Positions 28,128 through 43,290 of a stretch of DNA of 64,000 nt are shown here, piece after piece. The position numbers were made by a program, and so were the translations under genes. Source of the DNA: Pseudomonas sp. Teo4 (GTDB taxonomy: Bacteria; Pseudomonadota; Gammaproteobacteria; Pseudomonadales; Pseudomonadaceae); contig NZ_JAXCIL010000001.1 in assembly GCF_034387475.1 (NCBI RefSeq), positions 3,224,001-3,288,000 of the forward strand. Direction: 5' to 3'. Position 1 is the first letter of the stretch; every line of letters starts with the position of its first letter. The notes beneath the pieces were generated by a model. It had not been told where the DNA came from. It worked only from the letters and a program-made list of their open reading frames with translations, and did not search any database.

Positions 28128-28147
28128 GGGCGCGGCAAGCCGCGCCC
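28128..28147 (-). terminator. Hairpin downstream of lysC
   Basis: Nine-bp perfect arms GGGCGCGGC / GCCGCGCCC with a 2-nt centre; on the minus strand TTCGCGTTTC follows. It lies 14 bp after the lysC stop codon and before csrA. The tail is weak. Confidence 0.5.
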
Positions 28148-28161
28148 CTCCAGGCAGCGTC

Positions 28162-29397
28162 TTACTCGCCCTGTCGGGCCGGAGCGTCAAGTTCGAACGC
28201 GGTGTGCAGCGCGCGAACGGCCAGCTCCAGGTACTTCTCTTCAATGACCACCGAAACCTTGATTTCGGACGTGGAGATCATCTGGATGTTGATGCTCTCC
28301 TTGGCCAGGGCTTCGAACATGCGGCTGGCAACACCTGCGTGGGAACGCATGCCGACGCCAACGATCGAGACCTTGGCGATCTTGGTGTCGCCAATTACTT
28401 CACGGGCACCGATTTCGCGCGCGGTGTTTTCCAGCACGCTGTGCGCCTTCTCGTACTCGTTGCGGTGTACGGTGAAGGTGAAGTCGGTGGTGTTATCGTG
28501 CGAGACGTTCTGCACGATCATGTCCACTTCGATGTTCGAAGCGCTGATCGGGCCGAGGATTTTGAACGCAACGCCCGGGGTATCCGGCACGCCGCGGATG
28601 GTCAGCTTGGCCTCATCACGGTTGAAGGCGATACCGGAAATGATCGGCTGTTCCATGGATTCCTCTTCATCAATGGTAATGAGGGTACCTGGACCCTCCT
28701 TGAAGCTGTGCAGCACGCGCAGCGGAACGTTGTACTTGCCGGCGAACTCCACCGAACGGATCTGCAGCACCTTGGAACCGAGGCTGGCCATTTCCAGCAT
28801 CTCTTCGAAGGTGATCTTCTCCAGGCGCTGGGCCTGCGGCACAACACGCGGGTCGGTGGTGTAGACGCCATCGACATCGGTGTAGATCTGGCACTCATCA
28901 GCCTTCAACGCAGCCGCCAGGGCCACGCCGGTGGTGTCGGAGCCACCACGGCCGAGGGTGGTGATGCTGCCGTGCTCGTCGACGCCCTGGAAGCCCGCGA
29001 CCACGACTACACGCCCTTCCTTGAGGTCGGCGCGAATCTTCTGGTCGTCGATCTGCAGGATGCGCGCCTTGTTGTGCGCGCTGTCGGTGAGGATGCGCAC
29101 CTGGTTGCCGGTGTAGGACACCGCTGGCACACCACGCTTGATCAAGGCCATGGTGAGCAAGGCGATGGTGACCTGCTCGCCCGTCGAAACGATCACATCC
29201 AGTTCACGCGGAACCGGCTGATCGGTGATCTGCTTGGCCAGATCGATCAGACGATTGGTTTCACCGCTCATGGCCGACAGCACAACCACCAGGTCATCGC
29301 CCGCCTCACGGTGTTTCTTGACCTTTTCGGCTACCTGCTCGATTCGCTCGATGGAACCGACAGAGGTGCCGCCAAATTTCTGTACGATCAACGCCAT
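28162..29397 (-). CDS. lysC: Aspartate kinase LysC
   Basis: LysC phosphorylates aspartate, the first step to lysine, threonine, methionine and diaminopimelate. The 411-aa product has the kinase domain (1-245) starting MALIVQKFGGTSVGS, with LGRGGSDTTGVALA for nucleotide/aspartate binding, and two ACT regulatory domains (about 265-405). Length matches the feedback-regulated alpha/beta class. An in-frame ATG at residue 248 with AGAGGA in front may start a separate regulatory beta subunit (see findings). Confidence 0.96.
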   Translation of the reverse strand: MALIVQKFGGTSVGSIERIEQVAEKVKKHREAGDDLVVVLSAMSGETNRLIDLAKQITDQPVPRELDVIVSTGEQVTIALLTMALIKRGVPAVSYTGNQVRILTDSAHNKARILQIDDQKIRADLKEGRVVVVAGFQGVDEHGSITTLGRGGSDTTGVALAAALKADECQIYTDVDGVYTTDPRVVPQAQRLEKITFEEMLEMASLGSKVLQIRSVEFAGKYNVPLRVLHSFKEGPGTLITIDEEESMEQPIISGIAFNRDEAKLTIRGVPDTPGVAFKILGPISASNIEVDMIVQNVSHDNTTDFTFTVHRNEYEKAHSVLENTAREIGAREVIGDTKIAKVSIVGVGMRSHAGVASRMFEALAKESINIQMISTSEIKVSVVIEEKYLELAVRALHTAFELDAPARQGE

Positions 29398-29482
29398 TTC
29401 AATGGTGCCTCAGCCCATACAGGGCCCCAAAAAAACCATCCAACATGAACGGGCCGGCGACTAGACCACCGGCCCGCTCATC

Positions 29483-32107
<2,625 letters not shown>

Positions 32108-32485
32108 AGGTTCTTCCACGGAAACGGCGGCCCTTTGGGCAAACGCGTCGACGAAACGACGGCAAAGGGCCGCATTATATCGGTCCTGCAGTCTCGGTGC
32201 AGTGTGTTTATACGATAGAAAACGTCGATTGGACGGTTTTTCGGGCTAATGCCACGCAAACGACATGACCGGATGCTAAATCCTGTCTTTCACCACTGGC
32301 AAGCCAATTACCGCCCAAGGGAAGGGAAAATGGAACAGGCGGTGAATTAAGAGGTGTTCATCAGGAAAAGGATCCAAAACCGCGCCGCTAGCATACTGCT
32401 CAGTCAGCATGACCTATATAGATAGCGGCTCGCACACCCCGCTCGCCCTTAATCTGCCCTCCCACGCCCATAGGAGGTCAGGCAA
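32108..32485. other. Intergenic region between alaS and a divergent unknown gene
   Basis: 378 bp, with divergent promoters expected. The right part is AT-richer. A 26-codon ORF (32409-32489) starts at an ATG without a binding site and ends in an ATGA overlap with the next gene. I see no other structure. Confidence 0.4.
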
Positions 32486-33238
32486 ATGACCAACCAAGCA
32501 CTACCTGCGCAGATTCTGGACGGTAACGACAGAAGCAAAGAGGCCGGTTTCGGCGAAATGGATGAGGCCATTGCCTACGACAACCCAGCCGCTCCAGGCA
32601 TCACGTTGTCGCGGGTCTATTTCAACTTCGAGCTGTTCGACCTGTACCACTCGCCGCACGTACACATCCAGCGCAGGCTGATCGACGCAGTGGATGACGG
32701 GGCATATGTCGGCACCGCTGACGAGATTCTGGTCTGGCTGAGGACCACTGACGTAACACTGACCCAGGACAGCGGTATCACCCTGGAAATCGACGGCAAA
32801 CCTTTGGTAATCGAACGGGCCTCCCCTGAACAGCGCCTCCATCTACTGTTCGTGAACGCACAAGCCCCGAAAAGTATCGCTGAAGACGTCAAGATCCCCC
32901 TGCGCATAGACGGCAACGCCAGCGCGAACAGAACCTTCGAGGTAACCCCAAACGACCACCTGTTTGTCTATGGCACCCCGCAGTTCCAAGCACGCACGCT
33001 CGCGCAACTCGCCATGCCGGCAAGCCATCCCGAACTCGCAAGGTTGCTGGATACAGCGCACCAGCAGTACGACGCAGTGCCCGACATCGTCCTCATGCAA
33101 CGCCATGCCGGCCCGCCGCAACAGGGCCCAGGCTTCGACCTGCAACGGGTAATCCCAGCCAAGTATTCCCACTTGCTGCCCGGCGACTATACGGTCGTAC
33201 TTTACGACCCCTACGACAGCAAAGCCTCGCCAGACTGA
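32486..33238 (+). CDS. Hypothetical protein, no family recognised
   Basis: 250 aa with a strong binding site (AGGAGG, 10 nt before ATG). No signal peptide or membrane segment. The sequence looks beta-rich, with repeated-looking blocks such as ITLEIDGKPLVIERA and IPLRIDGNASANRTFEV, and has no cysteine. Both flanking operons (alaS and ast) are conserved core genes, while this gene is on the opposite strand and somewhat less GC-rich, suggesting an insertion. Function unknown. Confidence 0.7.
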   Translation: MTNQALPAQILDGNDRSKEAGFGEMDEAIAYDNPAAPGITLSRVYFNFELFDLYHSPHVHIQRRLIDAVDDGAYVGTADEILVWLRTTDVTLTQDSGITLEIDGKPLVIERASPEQRLHLLFVNAQAPKSIAEDVKIPLRIDGNASANRTFEVTPNDHLFVYGTPQFQARTLAQLAMPASHPELARLLDTAHQQYDAVPDIVLMQRHAGPPQQGPGFDLQRVIPAKYSHLLPGDYTVVLYDPYDSKASPD

Positions 33239-33288
33239 TTCAGCCGACAAGGCTGCTGCAACGGATCCATGACGTGAGGCAATGGCCC

Positions 33289-34296
33289 CTAGGAGAGGCC
33301 GCGACCGTTATCAGGCACGATGAGAATCCCCGCCCTGAGGCCATTCTTGACCTTGGGGTTGGGGAAGATGATTCGCGCGCCCTCTTCCTCGACCACCCAG
33401 CGCATCTCGGCCAGGTCTTCGGCCAGCAGGTAACCCTTGCTCAGCTCGGAGAAGTTCTCGATGTCCGCTGGCAAGTGCAGGTGGAAGCTGTCGCTGTGCT
33501 TGATGATCTCGCGGGACACACTGAACAGCTTCAGGCCGTCGAGCGAAGCATCGATCTCGGGCTCGGTGGCTTCGATGATCTGGATAAGCCGTTCTTCGAG
33601 CTTGTCGAGGTTGACCTGCTCGTTCTGCCCGAACGGCCGCGCCTTGCCCAGCTCCAGGGTAAACGCCTCGGCATCGAGCTGCTCGTAGGTGAAGGCACTG
33701 AAGGTGATGGACGTCTTGCTCTGCAACAGCACCGCCTCCATTCCGGCAGCTGCCAGGCGAGCCAGCTCACGGCGGGAATGCTTGCGCCCTTCTTTATAAG
33801 GGTACAGGGCGAACTGCTCGATCTTCGAACCGCGGATGGCGGTATGCAGATCGTAATGCAGGCGGGTGCGGTCCGGCTTACTGAAGAACACCCGGGCGAA
33901 CTGTTCGAGCTCGGCCGCTCGCAACGCCTCGAAGCCACTGGAAAGCTCGTGGCGACCGTTGAACAGGCGGTTGATGTCCTGCTCGATGAAGCGCTCGCCC
34001 TTGCGAATCGCCGCCGGATTGCCGAACAGGAACAGCACCCGCGTGCGCGGTTTGATCTTGCCGTTGGCAATGCCGTGCAACAGCCGCTCCAGCAGTTCGA
34101 TCGGCGCCGTTTCATTGCCATGAATACCGGCCGACAAAAGCAAGTCCAGCCCGCAATCCTCGGTTTCTGGCGGGCGCACTTCAAGCGCCCCCTCCCCCAG
34201 CCAGCGCAGACGCACGCCCTTGGGTGTCACTTGGGTCTTCTCGGCCGGCTCGTGATCGGTGAGGGTCAGCTCAAGCAATTTGCCAAGGGCGAGCAT
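33289..34296 (-). CDS. astE: Succinylglutamate desuccinylase AstE
   Basis: AstE performs the last step of the arginine succinyltransferase pathway, hydrolysing N-succinylglutamate to succinate and glutamate. The 335-aa product belongs to the zinc carboxypeptidase-like AstE/AspA family: zinc ligands in [14 protein letters not shown] (HxxE), substrate region [22 protein letters not shown] and a third ligand His in YDLHTAI. The ATG at 34296 gives family length. Last gene of the ast operon. Confidence 0.95.
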   Translation of the reverse strand: MLALGKLLELTLTDHEPAEKTQVTPKGVRLRWLGEGALEVRPPETEDCGLDLLLSAGIHGNETAPIELLERLLHGIANGKIKPRTRVLFLFGNPAAIRKGERFIEQDINRLFNGRHELSSGFEALRAAELEQFARVFFSKPDRTRLHYDLHTAIRGSKIEQFALYPYKEGRKHSRRELARLAAAGMEAVLLQSKTSITFSAFTYEQLDAEAFTLELGKARPFGQNEQVNLDKLEERLIQIIEATEPEIDASLDGLKLFSVSREIIKHSDSFHLHLPADIENFSELSKGYLLAEDLAEMRWVVEEEGARIIFPNPKVKNGLRAGILIVPDNGRGLS

Positions 34297-34306
34297 AGGC
34301 GCTTCC

Positions 34307-34597
34307 TTAGTGGTGGTGGCCGCAGTCGGGCCCATGGACGTGGTCGTCATCTTCACCGACTTCGGCCGGTTCCATTTCAAGCTGCAGGCTGACCAGGTTG
34401 GTGGCCATCGGGCGCAGCAGCAGGTTGGCGTACTCGGTGTCGTCTTCCTCGACATCTACACCGATCAGCAGCTGGCCGCGGCCGTCCTGCTGGATCCACA
34501 CTTCCTTGCCTTGCCAGACCACGGCAAAACGGGTGCAGGAGGTTTCCAGCTGGGTGCCGTCTTCGTCTTCCAGGATCAGGCGCAGGGCGTCGGTCAT
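34307..34597 (-). CDS. Small acidic protein with His-rich tail in the ast operon
   Basis: 96 aa from the ATG at 34597 ([14 protein letters not shown]). No named function is known to me; a homologous unnamed ORF lies in the same place (between aruB and aruE) in P. aeruginosa. It is strongly acidic, with a putative small beta-fold ([23 protein letters not shown]) and ends in [15 protein letters not shown], which looks able to bind a metal such as zinc. It is 14 bp after astB and 10 bp before astE. A link to the zinc-dependent AstE is an attractive guess, no more. Confidence 0.8.
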   Translation of the reverse strand: MTDALRLILEDEDGTQLETSCTRFAVVWQGKEVWIQQDGRGQLLIGVDVEEDDTEYANLLLRPMATNLVSLQLEMEPAEVGEDDDHVHGPDCGHHH

Positions 34598-34611
34598 TGC
34601 AAATTCTCTCT

Positions 34612-35961
34612 TCAAGGTTGGCGTTGGAACGGATAGACCGAGCCCAACTTAAGGATCTGGGTCAATTCATCCAGCGCGGTACGGCATTCAACCAGCAACT
34701 GCGGGTCGGCAAGGTCCGCTTCGCCGAGGCGGTCGCGGTAGTGCTTGTCGACCCACTGCACCAGCGTGTCGTACAGCGGGGCGGTCATGATAACGCCTGG
34801 ATTGACCGCCGCCAGCTCCGATTCCTTCAGCGCCACGCGCAGGCGCAGGCATGCGGGGCCACCGCCGTTTTGCATGCTCTGCTTGAGGTCGAACACTTTG
34901 ACCTCCTTCACCGGGCCGCCCTGGCTGGTCAGCTGGTTCAGGTACGCCCAGACGCGTTCATTGTTACGGCACTCTTCCGGTACCACCAGCAGCATCGAAC
35001 CGTCGTCACGGCTGAGCAGCTGGCTGTTGAACAGGTAGGAACGCACTGCGTCCTCGACCGCCACTTGCGCCCGAGGGACGCAAATGGCCTGGAAGTTGCC
35101 ACCCTTGTTGGCCAGTTTAGCCTGCAGTTGACCAAGCACCGCGCCCGTCTCCAGGAACGCATCCTCGTGGTAGAACAGCACCTCGCCGTTACCCACCGAA
35201 ATCACGTCATTGTGGAACACACCCTGATCGATCACCGCGGGGTTCTGTTGAGCGTAGACCACGCCATCATCACTCAGCCCGTGCAGCCGAGCCACTGCCT
35301 GGGACGCCTCCAGAGTCTGGCGTGCCGGGTACTTCTGCGGCGCCGGGTAGCGGCTGTCGAAGGCACTGCGGCCATAAACGAAGAACTCGACACCGGCTTC
35401 GCCGTAGCTACGGCAGAAACGCGTGTGGTTGGCCGCGCCCTCGTCACCGAACTGCGCCACGGCCGGCAGCGCCGCGTGGTGGGCGAAGTGCTTGTCGTCA
35501 GCGAACATCGCACCGAGCACACGGCTGGTGGTCGGGTGCTCGATGCTGCGGTGGTACTTGCAGTTGAGGTTGGCGGCAGTGAAATGCACGCGACCATCGG
35601 CAGTGTCGGCGCTGGGGCTGACGGTGGCGGCGTTGGCCACCCACATGCTCGACGCCGAGCAACTGGCTACCAGCAGCGGCATGGCTTCCTTGGCGGCACG
35701 CTGAATCACCTCTGCGTCACTGCCGCAGAAGCCCAGGCGACGCAGCGCGGCCACATCGGGACGCTCCTGCGGGGCCAGCACGCCTTGCTTGAAGCCCATG
35801 TCGGCCAGGGCTTTCATTTTGGCCAGGCCCTGACGCGCCGCCTCACGCGGATTGGACGCCTGCTGGCTGTTGCTCTGCGAAGCCACGTTACCGTAGGACA
35901 GGCCGCCGTAGTTGTGGGTAGGCCCCACCAGGCCATCAAAATTCACTTCATAGGATTTCAT
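34612..35961 (-). CDS. astB: N-succinylarginine dihydrolase AstB
   Basis: AstB converts N2-succinylarginine to N2-succinylornithine, two ammonia and CO2. The 449-aa product has the pentein (amidinotransferase) fold: N-terminal [20 protein letters not shown] and the catalytic Cys near residue 371 in [11 protein letters not shown], with [18 protein letters not shown] in the middle. It starts 23 bp after astD on the same strand. Confidence 0.96.
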   Translation of the reverse strand: MKSYEVNFDGLVGPTHNYGGLSYGNVASQSNSQQASNPREAARQGLAKMKALADMGFKQGVLAPQERPDVAALRRLGFCGSDAEVIQRAAKEAMPLLVASCSASSMWVANAATVSPSADTADGRVHFTAANLNCKYHRSIEHPTTSRVLGAMFADDKHFAHHAALPAVAQFGDEGAANHTRFCRSYGEAGVEFFVYGRSAFDSRYPAPQKYPARQTLEASQAVARLHGLSDDGVVYAQQNPAVIDQGVFHNDVISVGNGEVLFYHEDAFLETGAVLGQLQAKLANKGGNFQAICVPRAQVAVEDAVRSYLFNSQLLSRDDGSMLLVVPEECRNNERVWAYLNQLTSQGGPVKEVKVFDLKQSMQNGGGPACLRLRVALKESELAAVNPGVIMTAPLYDTLVQWVDKHYRDRLGEADLADPQLLVECRTALDELTQILKLGSVYPFQRQP

Positions 35962-35984
35962 CGGCTAGGCTCCGTGACCTGTTG

Positions 35985-37448
<1,464 letters not shown>

Positions 37449-38477
37449 TTACTGGGCCTCCCGGCTTGCCGACAGCGGCACAGCACGTACGTTGTCACCG
37501 GCGCCCATGCGCAGGCGCTTGGCGGTCAGCGGGTCTACCACCAGGGTGCCGGCTGCCAGGCGCGCAGGTGCTGCGGTGATGCGGCAGTCTTCACGCTTGC
37601 GGTTGTGAATGATGTAAGGGGTCGCGTCATCACCTGGCGTGCCGACGGCCAACACCAGGGTCTGGCTCTCGCGCACTGCGCGAATTCTGGAAGTTTCGCA
37701 CTCGATGGCCGGGCCGGCGTCGAAGATATCGACGAAGCCCTGATAGTTGAAACCTTCCTGCTTGAGCATGGCCAGCGCCGGCTCGGTATCGGTGTGCACA
37801 CGGCCAATGACGGCACGCGCCGCCTCAGACAGGAAGCAGGTGTACAGCGGGAACTTGGGCATCAGCTCGGCGATGAACGACTTGTTGCCCACGCCGGTCA
37901 GGTAGTCCGCCTGGCTGAACTCCATCTTGAAGAAATGCCGCCCCAGGCTTTCCCAGAACGGCGAGCGGCCATGCTCGTCGGACATGCCGCGCATTTCGGC
38001 GATGATCTTGTTGCCGAACAACTCCGGGAACTCGGCAATGAACAACATGCGCGCCCTGGACAGCAGGCGGCCATTGAGGCCGGAGCGGTAGTCGCCGCGC
38101 AGGAACAACGAGCACAGCTCGGAGTTGCCGGTCAGGTCGTTGGCCAGGAACAGCGTCGGGATCTCGCGGTAGATGTTCAGCTCCTGGGAGGCGCTGACGG
38201 TCAAGCCGACCCGGTAGTTGTACCAGGGCTCGCGCAGGCCTACAGCGCCAGCGATGGCACTGATACCCACCACCAGGCCTTCGTCGTTCTCCAGCACGAA
38301 CAGGTAATCGGTGTCGCCACGCTCGGCTTCGCCACGGAAGCTTTTTTCAGCCCAGCCAACACGATGCCCGAGGCGTTCCTCGTTGGCCGGCAGGGTAGTC
38401 AGCCCGGTGGTGCCGGTGCTGCGAGCCAATTCGATCAGCGCAGGTAAATCGCTGCTGCGTACAGGACGAACGATCAT
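37449..38477 (-). CDS. aruG: Arginine N-succinyltransferase, beta subunit
   Basis: With AruF it forms the heteromeric enzyme that transfers succinyl from succinyl-CoA to arginine (and ornithine), the first step of the pathway. The 342-aa product shows the AstA family blocks IVRPVRSSDLPALIELAR, GMSDEHGRSPFWESLGRHFF and GYRSGLNGRLLSRARML-like regions. Pseudomonas has two paralogous subunits in tandem; position after aruF identifies this as beta (AruG/AstG). Confidence 0.94.
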   Translation of the reverse strand: MIVRPVRSSDLPALIELARSTGTTGLTTLPANEERLGHRVGWAEKSFRGEAERGDTDYLFVLENDEGLVVGISAIAGAVGLREPWYNYRVGLTVSASQELNIYREIPTLFLANDLTGNSELCSLFLRGDYRSGLNGRLLSRARMLFIAEFPELFGNKIIAEMRGMSDEHGRSPFWESLGRHFFKMEFSQADYLTGVGNKSFIAELMPKFPLYTCFLSEAARAVIGRVHTDTEPALAMLKQEGFNYQGFVDIFDAGPAIECETSRIRAVRESQTLVLAVGTPGDDATPYIIHNRKREDCRITAAPARLAAGTLVVDPLTAKRLRMGAGDNVRAVPLSASREAQ

Positions 38478-38532
38478 GCTATCTCCTTGTGCAGCAGCCT
38501 ACGCCACCGCGAAACTCTGTAATGCGAAGGCC

Positions 38533-39552
38533 TTAAACGGCAACCAGACGCACGCTGGCGCCCTCACCCACACCCAAGGCATCGGCTGCTTCGGCCGTAA
38601 GGCTGACCGGCTTGCCTGGCACCCAGTCCAGCTCCAACAGCACGGCGCGGTAGTCCTGCAACTGGCCGTTGCACACCAGGTACGGGCGCCCACCCTTGAT
38701 CGGGGCCTCGTCCAGCTTGACCGGAACCACACGGCTCTGGGCAATCGAGCGAATACCCGAGGTACGTGCATGCAAGGTCGGGCCACCATCGAAGATGTCG
38801 ATGTAGTGCTCGGTCTCGAAGCCTTCGCGCATGAGGATGTCGAAGGTGATCTGCGCACGCGGGTGCACCTGCCCCATGGCCTCCTGCGCCTCGTCGGGCA
38901 GCAAGGGCACATAGATCGGGTAGTGCGGCATCAGTTCGGCGAGGAAGGTTCGGCTCTTCAGGCCGCACAGGCGCTCGGCGTCGGCGTAGTTGAGGTCGAA
39001 GAAGTTGCGCCCGATGGCGTCCCAGAACGGCGATTCGCCCTGATCGTCGCTGTAGCCGACGATCTCGGTCACCACCGAATCGGCAAAACGCTCTGGGTGC
39101 GAGGCCATGAACAGCAGGCGCCCACGCGAATTGAGCTCTGCCCAGGCACTGCTGACCAGTTCCGGCACCACGTAGAAGCTGGTCAACAAGCTGTTACCGG
39201 TAAGGTCATGGCACAGCGACAGCACGTGAATCTTGTTGTGGATCTTCAGCTCACGCGAGGCATGCACGAAGGTTTCGTTGCGGAAGCTGTAGAACGGCTC
39301 GGAGTAGCCCGCCGAAGCGACGATCGCCGAGCAACCGGCCAACTTGCCGGTGGCGCTGTCTTCAAGCACGAAGAAATAGCTCTCTTCGCCATTGAAGCTG
39401 ACTTCGGCGGCGAAGGACGTCTCGGACGCGGCTATCTTGTCGCCCAGGCGGGCGGTGTCGTCCGGCAGCGAAGTGACACCAATGGGGCTGTCTGCAGCCA
39501 TGCGCTGCACTTCGTTCAGATCAGCCATTTGCGCGGGGCGCATCACCAGCAT
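38533..39552 (-). CDS. aruF: Arginine N-succinyltransferase, alpha subunit
   Basis: 339 aa, paralogue of the next gene and partner in the arginine/ornithine succinyltransferase. Family blocks are MLVMRPAQMADLNEVQRMA, SDDQGESPFWDAIGRNFFDL and LNSRGRLLFMASHPERF. I chose the ATG at 39552, with AAGGAG eight bases upstream; longer in-frame starts would add 26 residues with no family match. It follows astC by 146 bp, the largest gap in the operon. Confidence 0.94.
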   Translation of the reverse strand: MLVMRPAQMADLNEVQRMAADSPIGVTSLPDDTARLGDKIAASETSFAAEVSFNGEESYFFVLEDSATGKLAGCSAIVASAGYSEPFYSFRNETFVHASRELKIHNKIHVLSLCHDLTGNSLLTSFYVVPELVSSAWAELNSRGRLLFMASHPERFADSVVTEIVGYSDDQGESPFWDAIGRNFFDLNYADAERLCGLKSRTFLAELMPHYPIYVPLLPDEAQEAMGQVHPRAQITFDILMREGFETEHYIDIFDGGPTLHARTSGIRSIAQSRVVPVKLDEAPIKGGRPYLVCNGQLQDYRAVLLELDWVPGKPVSLTAEAADALGVGEGASVRLVAV

Positions 39553-39698
39553 GGTGTCACTCCTTTGGGAAAACTGGCCGTTCATGACGGCACGGAAAAA
39601 CGGCAGGCGCGCAATCAGGTTTGCAAGCACGCACCCGCTCTGGAATTCGGGTATCGCCGGCCCCGGTCATCAGGGCCAGCGAAGGGACCGCAGGCCGA

Positions 39699-41018
<1,320 letters not shown>

Positions 41019-41048
41019 TTACAGCGCTAAACCCTGTTTCAGCAAGGT

Positions 41049-41064
41049 TTTCGGCAATGCGACA
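41049..41064 (-). promoter_or_regulatory. ArgR half-site 2 upstream of astC
   Basis: TGTCGC-ATTGCCGA-AA on the minus strand, exact match to TGTCGC-N8-AA, 51 bp from half-site 1. A further TGTCGC on the opposite strand (41070-41075) forms a GCGACA / TGTCGC palindrome with it. Confidence 0.7.
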
Positions 41065-41161
41065 AACACTGTCGCAATCGCGCAGTGTAACGGTAGAGGC
41101 GGGTTGGGTGAACGGGTGTTCACATGCGAGTGTACGACGTTATTCCTGCAGCGCGATTGAA

Positions 41162-41382
41162 ATCGAGCGCCGCCCGCGCGGCGCATCGCTGGCTTCGCCA
41201 GCTCCCACATCTGTTTCGGGCCAATTATTCCTGTGGGATTCGCGCGCGACCGCTCTTGGCGCATGGCTCGATACCGCGTCGGACGACAAGGCGGTCGCGC
41301 GCGCCTGTCACAGGCGTTACTGGCCCGAAACCAATGTGGGAGCTGGCGAAGCCTGCGATGCGCCGCGCGGGCGGCGCTCGAT
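41162..41382. repeat. Long hairpin element B (62-bp inverted arms)
   Basis: Arms 41162-41223 and 41321-41382 are inverted copies with about three mismatches in 62. The outer flank (ATCGAGCGCCGCCCGCGCGG...) is the same as in element A, the small inner hairpin is different (CTGGCTTCGCCAG instead of GCGAGCAAGGCTCGC), and the centre aligns with the centre of element A in reverse orientation (CCAGTAACGCCTGTGACAGG against CCAGTAACGCCTATGACAGG). It lies between argR and the ast promoter. Confidence 0.8.
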
Positions 41383-41423
41383 ATGCGCCACCCCGCAAAA
41401 CCCAAGGCAAGCCCCCAAAACCA

Positions 41424-42404
41424 TCAACCTTTTTCGGCAGGCGCCGAACTCAACTCGAACGGGCTGCTGCTGCGTCGCTGGTTGCGATCTTCCCGCGGCG
41501 TGGCGCCAAAGAAATTGCGATAGGCACTGGAGAAATGCGGCCCCGAGGAGAACCCGCACGACAAGCCGATCTGGATGATCGACTTGCTGGTCTGCATCAA
41601 CATCTGCCGCGCCTTGTTCAAGCGCAGCTCCAGGTAATACTGGCTGGGCACCCGATTGAGGTACTGCTTGAAGATCCGCTCCAACTGCCGACGCGACACG
41701 CACACATGCTGGGCGATCTCATCGGTAGTCAGCGGCTCCTCGATGTTGGCCTCCATCAACACCACCGCCTGAGTCAGCTTGGGGTGGCTGGAGCCAAGGC
41801 GATTCTGCAGCGGAATGCGCTGGCGCTCACCGCCTTCACGAATGCGCTCGACCACCAACTCCTCGGACACCGCCCCAGCCAGCTCGGCGCCGTGATCCCG
41901 CGCCAGCACCGCCAGCAACAGGTCGGTGACCGCCATACCGCCACAAGCGGTCAGGCGATCACGGTCCCAATCGAACAGATGGCTGGTGGCGATCACCTTC
42001 GGGAAACGCTCGGCGAAGTCATCCTGCCAGCGCCAGTGCACCGCAGCACGGTAGCCGTCGAGTAAGCCGAGTTGGGCCATCGGGTACACGCCCGCAGACA
42101 GCCCACCGATCATGCAACCGCTGCGCGCCAACTGCTTGAGCGCGGACGACAGGGCCGAGCCCACAGCCTGCGGCGGCTCGTCCGCCAGCAGGAAGAGTTT
42201 GTGACAGCCTTCGAGACGACCGCTCCAAGGCTCGCCAGGCAGGCGCCAGCCCCCTTCTGGCGCAGGCTCGGCCTGCAGGAAGACGGTGTCATACACCACA
42301 TCCGGATGCACCCGTTGCGCCACCTGCAACACGTCCTCGGCCAGCGCCAGGGTCAAGGGCTTGGTGCTGGGCCAGATGAGAAAACCGATTCGCTGGGTGG
42401 TCAT
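41424..42404 (-). CDS. argR: AraC-family arginine regulator ArgR
   Basis: Pseudomonas ArgR is an arginine-responsive activator of the aot and aru (ast) operons and a repressor of biosynthetic genes; it is unrelated to E. coli ArgR. The 326-aa product has an N-terminal DJ-1/PfpI-like sensor domain (about 1-195, with SGCMIGGLSAGVYPMA) and a C-terminal double helix-turn-helix (TTDEIAQHVCVSRRQLERIF; IIQIGLSCGFSSGPHFSSAY). It is 99 bp downstream of aotP, consistent with the known aotJQMP-argR operon. Confidence 0.95.
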   Translation of the reverse strand: MTTQRIGFLIWPSTKPLTLALAEDVLQVAQRVHPDVVYDTVFLQAEPAPEGGWRLPGEPWSGRLEGCHKLFLLADEPPQAVGSALSSALKQLARSGCMIGGLSAGVYPMAQLGLLDGYRAAVHWRWQDDFAERFPKVIATSHLFDWDRDRLTACGGMAVTDLLLAVLARDHGAELAGAVSEELVVERIREGGERQRIPLQNRLGSSHPKLTQAVVLMEANIEEPLTTDEIAQHVCVSRRQLERIFKQYLNRVPSQYYLELRLNKARQMLMQTSKSIIQIGLSCGFSSGPHFSSAYRNFFGATPREDRNQRRSSSPFELSSAPAEKG

Positions 42405-42503
42405 AGGGTACGGTCCGAAACCTGAGGTTTTTCGAGTCTGTGGCGCCGGGTCAGGCTGCGCTCGCTGCGCAGCATGCCCTATTATGGTGCAAAGGTGCAG
42501 TCT

Positions 42504-43268
42504 TTACTTCAGGCTGCCAGAGAGGAACTGCTGCAGGCGCTCCGATTTCGGGTTGGCCAGCACTTCACGCGGGCAGCCCGTCTCTTCCACCAGGCCTTTA
42601 TGCAGGAACACCAGCTGATTGGACACCTCACGGGCAAAGCCCATCTCGTGGGTGACCACCACCATGGTGCGGCCTTCCTGGGCCAGGCTCTGCATCACCT
42701 TGAGCACATCGCCCACCAGCTCAGGGTCGAGCGCCGAAGTCGGCTCGTCGAACAGCATCACCTCAGGCTCCATGGCCAGGGCACGGGCGATGGCCACGCG
42801 TTGCTGCTCGCCACCGGACATATGGCCCGGGAAGGCATCCTTGCGATGGGCAACGCCTACTTTGGCCAGATAGTGCTCAGCCTTTTCCAAGGCTTCTTTC
42901 TTGTTCACACCCAGCACATGCACCGGCGCCTCGATGATGTTCTCCAACGCGGTCATGTGCGACCACAGGTTGAAGTGCTGGAACACCATCGACAGGCGCG
43001 AGCGCATGCGCTGCAACTGACGCGGGTCGGCCGCCTTGAGCGCGCCATCCTTGCCGGCGACCATCTTCAGCTCTTCATTGTTGAGCAGAATCTTGCCCGC
43101 GTGGGGCTGCTCGAGCAGGTTGATGCAACGCAGGAAGGTCGATTTGCCCGAGCCACTGGAGCCGATGATGCTGATCACGTCGCCTGCCTTGGCGGCCAGG
43201 GACACACCCTTGAGCACTTCATGGCTGCCGTAGCGCTTATGCAGGTCTTGGACTTCTAGTTTGTACAT
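42504..43268 (-). CDS. aotP: Arginine/ornithine ABC transporter ATPase AotP
   Basis: AotP is the ATP-hydrolysing subunit of the basic amino acid importer. The 254-aa product has Walker [10 protein letters not shown], signature [14 protein letters not shown], Walker [13 protein letters not shown] and the switch His in VVVTHEMG. The ATG at 43268 (MYKLEVQDL) gives the family length. It begins 22 bp after aotM; there is no room for the aotO gene found here in P. aeruginosa. Confidence 0.96.
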   Translation of the reverse strand: MYKLEVQDLHKRYGSHEVLKGVSLAAKAGDVISIIGSSGSGKSTFLRCINLLEQPHAGKILLNNEELKMVAGKDGALKAADPRQLQRMRSRLSMVFQHFNLWSHMTALENIIEAPVHVLGVNKKEALEKAEHYLAKVGVAHRKDAFPGHMSGGEQQRVAIARALAMEPEVMLFDEPTSALDPELVGDVLKVMQSLAQEGRTMVVVTHEMGFAREVSNQLVFLHKGLVEETGCPREVLANPKSERLQQFLSGSLK

Positions 43269-43290
43269 GCTGTCGGTTCTCACAGAGCGA

